This document shows, in pieces, positions 1 through 5,142 of a DNA stretch of 5,142 bases. Source of the DNA: Flammeovirgaceae bacterium UBA2786 (GTDB lineage Bacteria; Bacteroidota; Bacteroidia; Cytophagales; Cyclobacteriaceae); contig DEIA01000060.1 in assembly GCA_002352225.1 (NCBI GenBank), positions 7,723-12,864 on the forward strand, in the 5' to 3' direction. The position numbers and the translations under genes were made by a program. Each line of letters begins with the position of its first letter. Position 1 is the first letter of the stretch. The notes under the pieces were generated by a model. The model was not told where the DNA came from. It saw only the letters and a list, made by a program, of their open reading frames with translations, and made no database searches.

Positions 1-477
1 TTCATTTTTCTTTTGCAGCTGATGAGGATCAAATTCCGAAATCATTTTCTTCAATCCGGGATATACAACTTTTACCACCAGTTCACGCTTCAGGTCTTTA
101 TCGGTCATTTTGGTGAGCAGCCTGATCACGTTGGGAAGATAATCGGCCAACTCATGCCCGCAGTCGTTGCCGGTTTCCGTATGCTCGCGGCTGAGGTTTA
201 CCAGCAGTTCAGCACGTTTATAATCATCACCAAAAAGAAGGTATCCAATATCGAGGGTGGTGATGGCCTGCACTTCGAAGGTACGCGTATGCAATTCCTG
301 CAGTTCGTCTAACGAGGCACTCGTTACGAATTCGGTGAAGGGATCCATTACCTGTCCTAATTCCGGATAACAACCATCCAGAAAAAGCTGCACCTCTTTT
401 ACCTTCTCTGAGAAACCTTCCAAAGGAAATTCAGTAAGAGATGCCAGCAAGTTCAATCTTAAATTTTCGTGTAACAT
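1..477 (-). CDS. narJ: Nitrate reductase assembly chaperone, NarJ/TorD family (3'-truncated by window edge)
   Basis: I translated this frame by hand. It is open from the ATG at 477 to the left edge, giving 159 residues; E. coli NarJ has about 236, so the C-terminal part is probably missing. It reads as a soluble, mostly helical protein beginning MLHENLRLNLLASL. It has the NarJ-like central region LDELQELHTRTFEV, then LDIGYLLFGDDYKR, then HELADYLPNVIRLL (residues about 108-121), which matches the E-x-x-D-H type signature of TorD/NarJ chaperones except that Tyr113 replaces His. NarJ binds apo-NarG in the cytoplasm, assists Mo-cofactor insertion and NarGH maturation, and leaves the finished enzyme. 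The start is fixed by an in-frame TAA at 483-481, two codons upstream. The gene follows narH by 18 bp, the usual narG-H-J order. Sequence similarity to characterised NarJ is modest, as is normal for this family, so the assignment rests on motif, gene order and predicted fold together. Confidence 0.88.
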   Translation of the reverse strand, partial: MLHENLRLNLLASLTEFPLEGFSEKVKEVQLFLDGCYPELGQVMDPFTEFVTSASLDELQELHTRTFEVQAITTLDIGYLLFGDDYKRAELLVNLSREHTETGNDCGHELADYLPNVIRLLTKMTDKDLKRELVVKVVYPGLKKMISEFDPHQLQKKNE

Positions 478-485
478 GGCTTACA
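470..485 (-). repeat. Short inverted repeat around the narJ start codon
   Basis: The coding strand reads TGTAA-GCCATG-TTACA: a perfect 5-bp inverted repeat with a 6-nt loop. The narJ ATG (477-475) is the last part of the loop, and the TAA that closes the upstream frame lies in the left arm. It sits just after the narH stop (498-496). The stem has one G-C pair and four A-U pairs, so it would be weak in RNA. A role in coupling narJ translation to narH is possible, but an arm this short can arise by chance. Confidence 0.35.
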
Positions 486-495
486 TCATTTAAAG

Positions 496-2046
496 TTAAG
501 CACTGCGCAACGGGTCTGACTTCAATCCGAAACCTACTGACCCTTTGGTATCACCGGTAAACTCAAGCATCTCCATCGACTGTTCGCGGTGCGATGCCGG
601 TATAACAAAGCGATCGTCAAACTTAGCCAACGAGGTAAGGTAGTAGATAGCTTCTGCTTCTTCAGACGTTAGATTCGTATCCTTCATCACCTGATCCACT
701 TTAGCTTTATCCATATCGCCCACGGTTACATTTCTGCGGTGTATCCGCACAGCCAGCAGTTTTTTCAGAATATGTTTTACTTTATTCTCATCGCCTGCGC
801 TGAATAAACTCGCCAGATATTTTAGCGGAAAGCGGGCCTGATCAATAGTACCCCATAATTCTTCTGTGCTGGTATCGTAGAGCCAGTTGTCGTTCCAATA
901 CTTGGCCGTAGGATTCATTTTTTCAGCTTGTGCCTGGTTGTTTACTTCGCGCAACGATGCCATAACCGGTAACAACGGTGGCACATAGAACAGCATGGGA
1001 AGAGTTCTGAATTCAGGATGCAACGGCAAGGCAAGTCCCCACTCTTTTACAAACTTATACGTGGGAGAATATTGTGCCGCCTTGATAGTTGAATCTGCTA
1101 TACCATTTTTCTTAGCGGATTCAATAACCCGTTCATCGAATGGATCTAAAATCATATTGAGTTGACGATTCACTAAACTGGCTTCATCACAAGAAGCTAC
1201 CTCATGAATTTCATCAGCATCATATAACACCACACCCAGGTAACGGATGCGGCCCACACACGAGTGCATACAGGCAGGCGCATAACCTGCTTCGATGCGC
1301 GGATAACAAAGAATACATTTTTCTGATTTACCCGTATGCCAGTTGTAATATGATTTTTTATACGGGCATGCCGTTACACACATTCTCCACGCACGGCAAA
1401 CATTCTGGTTGATGAGCACGATACCATCTTCACCCCGTTTGTAGATGGCGCCCGAAGGACAGGAAGCTACACAGGCAGGGTTGAGGCAGTGGTTACAAAT
1501 ACGGGGCAGATAATAAAATGCCATGCGTTCCAACTGAAACATCGCTTCTTGTTCGGCCGGTGTCAGGTTTTTCAGGTTAGGATCTTGCCGCGCATAGTCG
1601 GGTGTACCACTCAAGTCATCGTCCCAGTTAGGCCCTGCTTTGATGTCAATCGGTTTGCCCGTGATGAGCGACACAGGTCTGGCTGTTGGCTGGTCGTTCA
1701 TCGCAGGCGACTCGATCAGGTCCAGGTATTTATAGGTAAAGGGTTCGTAGTAATCGTCAATTACAGGCAGATTTGGATTGTGAAAGATGTTCATCAGTCC
1801 GCGCAATTTGCCGGCTCCTTTCAGACTAATGTCGCGGTCTTTCTTTTCCCATCCGCCTTTGTAAATTTCCTGGTCTTCCCATTTTGTAGGATATCCGGTT
1901 CCGGGTTTTGTTTCAACGTTATTCCACCACATGTACTCCGCGCCTTTGCGGTCGGTCCAAATATTTTTACAAGCGATGGAGCAGGTATGGCACCCGATAC
2001 ATTTATCGAGGTGAAAAACCATTGACATTTGTGCTCTTACATCCAT
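496..2046 (-). CDS. narH: Respiratory nitrate reductase beta (iron-sulfur) subunit NarH
   Basis: This is the electron-transfer subunit that links the cytochrome b subunit NarI to the Mo centre of NarG. It is complete at 516 residues (E. coli NarH has 512). All four cysteine groups are present: C16/C19/C22/C26, C184/C187/C192/C196, C217/C223/C227 and C244/C247/C259/C263. From memory of the E. coli protein these fall at the same residue numbers, so three [4Fe-4S] clusters and one [3Fe-4S] cluster are expected. Trp220 stands where a fourth Cys would be in the third group (CRAWRMC), which is the family signature of the [3Fe-4S] cluster. Other conserved stretches are NNVETKPG, IDDYYEPF, GPNWDDDL, CYPRIEAG, VGRIRYLG and LPLHPEFRTLP. 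The ATG at 2046 is the only possible start: an in-frame TAA lies at 2061-2059 and no other start codon intervenes. It begins 30 bp after narG. Residues about 365-400 are the least E. coli-like part. No signal peptide is seen, as expected for a subunit carried with NarG. Confidence 0.98.
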   Translation of the reverse strand: MDVRAQMSMVFHLDKCIGCHTCSIACKNIWTDRKGAEYMWWNNVETKPGTGYPTKWEDQEIYKGGWEKKDRDISLKGAGKLRGLMNIFHNPNLPVIDDYYEPFTYKYLDLIESPAMNDQPTARPVSLITGKPIDIKAGPNWDDDLSGTPDYARQDPNLKNLTPAEQEAMFQLERMAFYYLPRICNHCLNPACVASCPSGAIYKRGEDGIVLINQNVCRAWRMCVTACPYKKSYYNWHTGKSEKCILCYPRIEAGYAPACMHSCVGRIRYLGVVLYDADEIHEVASCDEASLVNRQLNMILDPFDERVIESAKKNGIADSTIKAAQYSPTYKFVKEWGLALPLHPEFRTLPMLFYVPPLLPVMASLREVNNQAQAEKMNPTAKYWNDNWLYDTSTEELWGTIDQARFPLKYLASLFSAGDENKVKHILKKLLAVRIHRRNVTVGDMDKAKVDQVMKDTNLTSEEAEAIYYLTSLAKFDDRFVIPASHREQSMEMLEFTGDTKGSVGFGLKSDPLRSA

Positions 2047-2076
2047 GAGGCTTTCAGTTTATTGGTTCGAATAATG
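2047..2076 (-). other. narG-narH intergenic spacer without a clear Shine-Dalgarno
   Basis: This 30-bp spacer lies between the narG TAA and the narH ATG. On the coding strand it is AT-rich, with an in-frame TAA at 2061-2059. The nearest purine run is GAAAG, about 5 bp before the ATG, which is a weak ribosome site at best. I see no hairpin able to terminate transcription and no promoter, so narH most likely depends on the narG transcript. A weak Shine-Dalgarno with AT-rich leaders is common in Bacteroidota. Confidence 0.6.
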
Positions 2077-5000
2077 TTACCATACTAATTTTTCCATCTT
2101 CTTTACAATCACGTGCGTGTCGCGGTTAGGCGCGATCGGTCCCCAGTAATTGAAGTGATACGAAAACTGCCCATATCCACCTGTAAGGTAATTTGGCTTC
2201 AGGTGTATCCTCGTGAAGCTGTTGTGCCCGCCCCCGCGTTTATTGCCGCGCACCTGCGATTTGGGTATGCCGGTGGTTCGTTCAGGCACGTGGTATACAA
2301 TGCAAACACCGGGTGGTATTCGTGAGCTGACACACGCACGTGTACAGTACACTCCGTGGTCGTTGTACACTTCTACCCAATCATTGTCTTTGATGCCGAG
2401 ATCAGCCGCATCTTTTTCATTAATCCAGCATGGCTCGCATCCGCGCGAGAGCGTGAGCATGCGCAGGTTCTCCATATAGGTAGAGTGAATATGCCATTTG
2501 CCGTGAGGCGTGAGGCAGTTGAGTACCTTGGCTTGTTCAAGTTGCAGTGTTTCCTTGAGATCACCGTACGCTTCTGGCTTGGGTGATGGCTTATAGGTAG
2601 GCAGGTGTTCACCATAGGCTATGTACAGTTCATGATCGAGGTAGAAGTGTTGCCTGCCCGTGAGTGTTCGCCATGGAACGAGCCGCTCTACATTGTAGGT
2701 GTATGCAGAATAGGCGCGGCCATCCTGCATGAGTCCCGACCACAAAGGCGAGCTGTTGTACCTGCGGGGTTGAGCTTGCAAATCGCCATAGGTAATTCCC
2801 ACTTGTTCATAGCCTTCGCCAATGTCGGTAAGCACAAGGCCGGTTTTCTTTTCGGCTTCGCGATAAGCACGAACGGTGAGTTTACCATTGGTAAGGGTTG
2901 ACAATTTTAAGAGTACATTGGCCGCATCCCGATCTTCTTTCAATGAAGGATAAACGGTGCCGTTTAGTTTTTCTTTAGGGAAATGATTGGATGCCATGAT
3001 TTCATCATAGACATCATCGCAGGTATAGTTGTTACCGTGGGCACCCAGGCCGCTGGTTTTTATGCGGTCGCCCAGCGTGATGAATTTGTCATATAGTTTG
3101 GTGTAGTCACGATCTACCACAGCAATACTGTGCATGGTTTTACCGGGGATGGGTTCGCATTCGCCTTTGTACCAGTCTTTCACATGTCGTTGTGTAATCT
3201 CACCGGCCGAATCGTGCGAGAGCGGTGAGCAAACGATGTCCTTCTGCGGTTCTTTCAAATGTTGCTTCGCGATTTCGCTGGTATGCTTGGCGATAAGCTT
3301 GAAAATATCCCAATCGGTTTTGGCTTCCCACACAGGCGCAATGGCTGCTGACAGCGGGTGGATGAAGGAGTGTAAGTCGGTGCTGTTCAAGTCGGCTTTT
3401 TCATACCAGCTTGCTGCAGGCAACACAATATCAGAATACAGGGCAGATGAATCCATACGGAAGTTCAGGTCCACCACCAGATCCATTTTTCCTTCCGGAG
3501 CAATGTCGTGCCACTTCACTTCCTCGGTATGGTCGGGCGAGTCTTTGGCAATGCGGTTGGAGTGCGTACCTAAGTAGTGCTTCAGGGCATACTCGTGTCC
3601 CTTCATACTGCCCATGATGGCATTACCGCGCCAGATGAACCATACCTTAGGATGGTTTTCTTCTGAGTCGGGATCACCTACGGCATAGTGCAGCTTTTTC
3701 GCTTTCAGTTTCTCAACTACATAGTTCTTGATCTCATCATCAGTCCTGGCACCGTTTTGTTGTGCCTCTTTACTTAGTTCTAATGTATTTTGATTGAACT
3801 GTGGATAAAACGGCATCCAACCCATGCGCACCGATTGGTAGATGGTGTCGGCAGTATGCTGCTTGGTCCATTTGTTTTTGGGTACGGTATTGTATTTCGA
3901 AAATTGACCGTCATAACGATACTGGCAGGTGTTAATGTAATGCCAGAGCGGTGCTTGCTGCAGGCGTGCAGCACTTTGCCAGTCTTTTCCAAATGTGATA
4001 GCGCTCCATGAATCTACAGGCGCCAGCTTTTCCTGACCGACATAGTGATTCATACCGCCACCGTTGCGGCCCACGCAGCCGGTAAGCATTAACGCCATGA
4101 TGCCTGCCCGATACATGAGGTTAGCATGATACCAGTGGTTAATGCCCGCTCCCACAATGATCATACATTTACCGTTAGTAAGGTTGGCTGTATTGGCCCA
4201 CTCTTGCGCAAACTGAATAACGGTTTTTGAATCAATGCCTGTAAAGATTTCCTGCCATGCAGGTGTGTAAGCCGCATCTTTGTCGGTGTAGTCTTTTGGG
4301 TAATCGCCTTGCAACCCACGGTCAACACCGTATTGTGCCATGATCAGATCGTAAACTGTGGTTACGGGCACTTTTCCCGAAGCAGTTTGCAGGTACCTCA
4401 CAGGTACACCGCGCTGGCGATGCAGGTCGAGACCAAATTCTGTAAACGTTACCTGAAGTACTTCATCATTATTTTTAAGTAAGGTGAGGTAGGGATCATA
4501 GGGCTGGTTATCGATTTCATTTTCCAGCTTCATGTTCCAATTGCCGCCTTTCTTTTCCCAGCGGTGCCCCATGGCCCCTTTTGGTACTACGAGTTTGTTG
4601 GTCTTACTATCAAGGCTCAAAAATTTCCAGTCGCCATTTTCGATGCTGCTGAATTCCAACATTTCATTGGCTCGCACCAACTGGCCGGGCACCAGTTTGT
4701 CGCCATCTTTTTCAAGTTTAACCAGGAAGGCGCTATCAGTATATTGCTTGGTATAGTCGAGGAAATACGGAGTCTGTTTCTGATGGTGCCACTCCTTTAA
4801 TATAATGTGTGTTACAGCCATCCAGAAAGCACCATCGCTGCCTGCATGTACGGGCACCCACTGATCGGCAAACTTACACACCTGACTGAAGTCGGGCGAG
4901 AACACTACGGTTTTGGTTCCGTTGTGCCTCGACTCGGCAAAGAAATGGCAATCGGGAGTGCGGGTCATGTTGAGACATGCCCCCATGTCGGCAATCATTT

Positions 5001-5142
5001 TGGCGTTGTACCAGTCGGCACTTTCGCATACATCGGTTTGCTCACCCCAGATTTCCGGAAAGGCTGTGGGCAGATCGCAATACCAATCGTAGAAACTTAA
5101 GTTAACACCACCAAAAAGTTGAAGGAAACGTGCGCCTGCCGC
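2077..5142 (-). CDS. narG: Respiratory nitrate reductase alpha subunit NarG (5'-truncated by window edge)
   Basis: This is the catalytic subunit that reduces nitrate to nitrite at a Mo-bis(MGD) centre in the NarGHI complex. The frame is open from the right edge to a TAA at 2079-2077, giving 1021 visible residues. The ATG at 4998 is internal: conserved NarG sequence continues upstream of it, including FYDWYCDLP, whose first Asp (codon 5088-5086) matches the Mo ligand Asp222 of E. coli NarG. By that alignment about 200 N-terminal residues are missing, including the FS0 [4Fe-4S] ligands and any Tat-like leader. Other family landmarks are NHWYH (4140-4126), YSDIVLP followed by SWYEK (around 3435), PFIHPLSAA-like text, and the C-terminal molybdopterin dinucleotide-binding domain from LTPHGKW (about 2514) to the end. 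The C-terminus stops about 14 residues earlier than E. coli NarG. No frameshift is seen. The GSN of the WGSN motif reads GAC here, and 17 cysteines are visible. A nitrite oxidoreductase alpha subunit is the main alternative, but the close match to NarG and the narHJ context favour nitrate reductase. Confidence 0.97.
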   Translation of the reverse strand, partial: AAGARFLQLFGGVNLSFYDWYCDLPTAFPEIWGEQTDVCESADWYNAKMIADMGACLNMTRTPDCHFFAESRHNGTKTVVFSPDFSQVCKFADQWVPVHAGSDGAFWMAVTHIILKEWHHQKQTPYFLDYTKQYTDSAFLVKLEKDGDKLVPGQLVRANEMLEFSSIENGDWKFLSLDSKTNKLVVPKGAMGHRWEKKGGNWNMKLENEIDNQPYDPYLTLLKNNDEVLQVTFTEFGLDLHRQRGVPVRYLQTASGKVPVTTVYDLIMAQYGVDRGLQGDYPKDYTDKDAAYTPAWQEIFTGIDSKTVIQFAQEWANTANLTNGKCMIIVGAGINHWYHANLMYRAGIMALMLTGCVGRNGGGMNHYVGQEKLAPVDSWSAITFGKDWQSAARLQQAPLWHYINTCQYRYDGQFSKYNTVPKNKWTKQHTADTIYQSVRMGWMPFYPQFNQNTLELSKEAQQNGARTDDEIKNYVVEKLKAKKLHYAVGDPDSEENHPKVWFIWRGNAIMGSMKGHEYALKHYLGTHSNRIAKDSPDHTEEVKWHDIAPEGKMDLVVDLNFRMDSSALYSDIVLPAASWYEKADLNSTDLHSFIHPLSAAIAPVWEAKTDWDIFKLIAKHTSEIAKQHLKEPQKDIVCSPLSHDSAGEITQRHVKDWYKGECEPIPGKTMHSIAVVDRDYTKLYDKFITLGDRIKTSGLGAHGNNYTCDDVYDEIMASNHFPKEKLNGTVYPSLKEDRDAANVLLKLSTLTNGKLTVRAYREAEKKTGLVLTDIGEGYEQVGITYGDLQAQPRRYNSSPLWSGLMQDGRAYSAYTYNVERLVPWRTLTGRQHFYLDHELYIAYGEHLPTYKPSPKPEAYGDLKETLQLEQAKVLNCLTPHGKWHIHSTYMENLRMLTLSRGCEPCWINEKDAADLGIKDNDWVEVYNDHGVYCTRACVSSRIPPGVCIVYHVPERTTGIPKSQVRGNKRGGGHNSFTRIHLKPNYLTGGYGQFSYHFNYWGPIAPNRDTHVIVKKMEKLVW

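Noticed and set aside
13..312. 99-codon open frame on the plus strand at the left edge
   Set aside because: It is opposite the NarJ-like frame, which carries the family motifs and the expected gene order; the plus-strand translation resembles nothing I know.
1489..2025. 178-codon open frame on the plus strand opposite narH
   Set aside because: It lies wholly antisense to the conserved iron-sulfur part of narH, has no recognisable domain, and its translation looks like a reverse-strand shadow of Cys/Trp-rich coding sequence.
2047..2076. Promoter or terminator between narG and narH
   Set aside because: Only 30 bp are available; I see no Bacteroidota-type -33/-7 pair and no GC-rich hairpin with a T run.
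3134..3577. 147-codon open frame on the plus strand opposite narG
   Set aside because: It is antisense to conserved NarG sequence, has no family resemblance and no plausible ribosome site; best explained as a shadow.
2077..4998. Taking the ATG at 4998 as the true narG start
   Set aside because: The same frame stays open to the right edge and encodes conserved NarG sequence with the Mo-ligand Asp, so this Met is internal.
2077..5142. Nitrite oxidoreductase (NxrA) rather than NarG
   Set aside because: The sequence follows E. coli NarG closely through LSFYDWYCDLP, NHWYH, HPLSAA-type text and the C-terminal domain, and a NarJ chaperone gene follows narH. Without the N-terminus a related clade cannot be wholly excluded.

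Overview
The window is a single minus-strand operon segment encoding a respiratory, membrane-bound (NarGHI-type) nitrate reductase. Reading the minus strand 5'->3' (right to left), it holds the large catalytic subunit narG (N-terminus cut off by the right edge), the complete iron-sulfur subunit narH, and the first 159 codons of a NarJ/TorD-family assembly chaperone, cut off by the left edge. The membrane cytochrome b subunit narI is not in the window; it would be expected beyond the left edge, which is inference only.

Layout: narG 5142-2077 (open at the right edge), a 30-bp gap, narH 2046-496, an 18-bp gap, then narJ 477-1 (open at the left edge). Coding is almost continuous, with no room for an internal promoter or terminator, so one polycistronic transcript is the simplest reading. 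Both visible stop codons are TAA. Neither internal start codon has a convincing Shine-Dalgarno sequence. Both starts are nevertheless fixed, because an in-frame TAA lies just upstream (two codons for narJ, five for narH) with no other candidate start in between.

How the genes work together: NarG carries the Mo-bisMGD active site that reduces nitrate to nitrite. NarH passes electrons to it through three [4Fe-4S] clusters and one [3Fe-4S] cluster. NarJ is a dedicated chaperone that holds apo-NarG for cofactor insertion and is not part of the final enzyme. In known systems, electrons come from quinol through NarI.

Organism: base composition is roughly balanced, start codons are weak in Shine-Dalgarno, and the NarG wording (for example LSFYDWYCDLPTAFPEIWGE and the RGCEPCW stretch) looks to me like the Bacteroidota type. 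I would guess an environmental Cytophagales- or Chitinophagales-like bacterium, with low confidence below phylum level.

I see no mobile element, CRISPR array, RNA gene or tandem repeat, and no sign of an undescribed system. The points worth a second look are small: an altered cofactor-binding motif and extra cysteines in NarG, a short palindrome placing the narJ start codon in a loop, and a changed His position in the NarJ signature.
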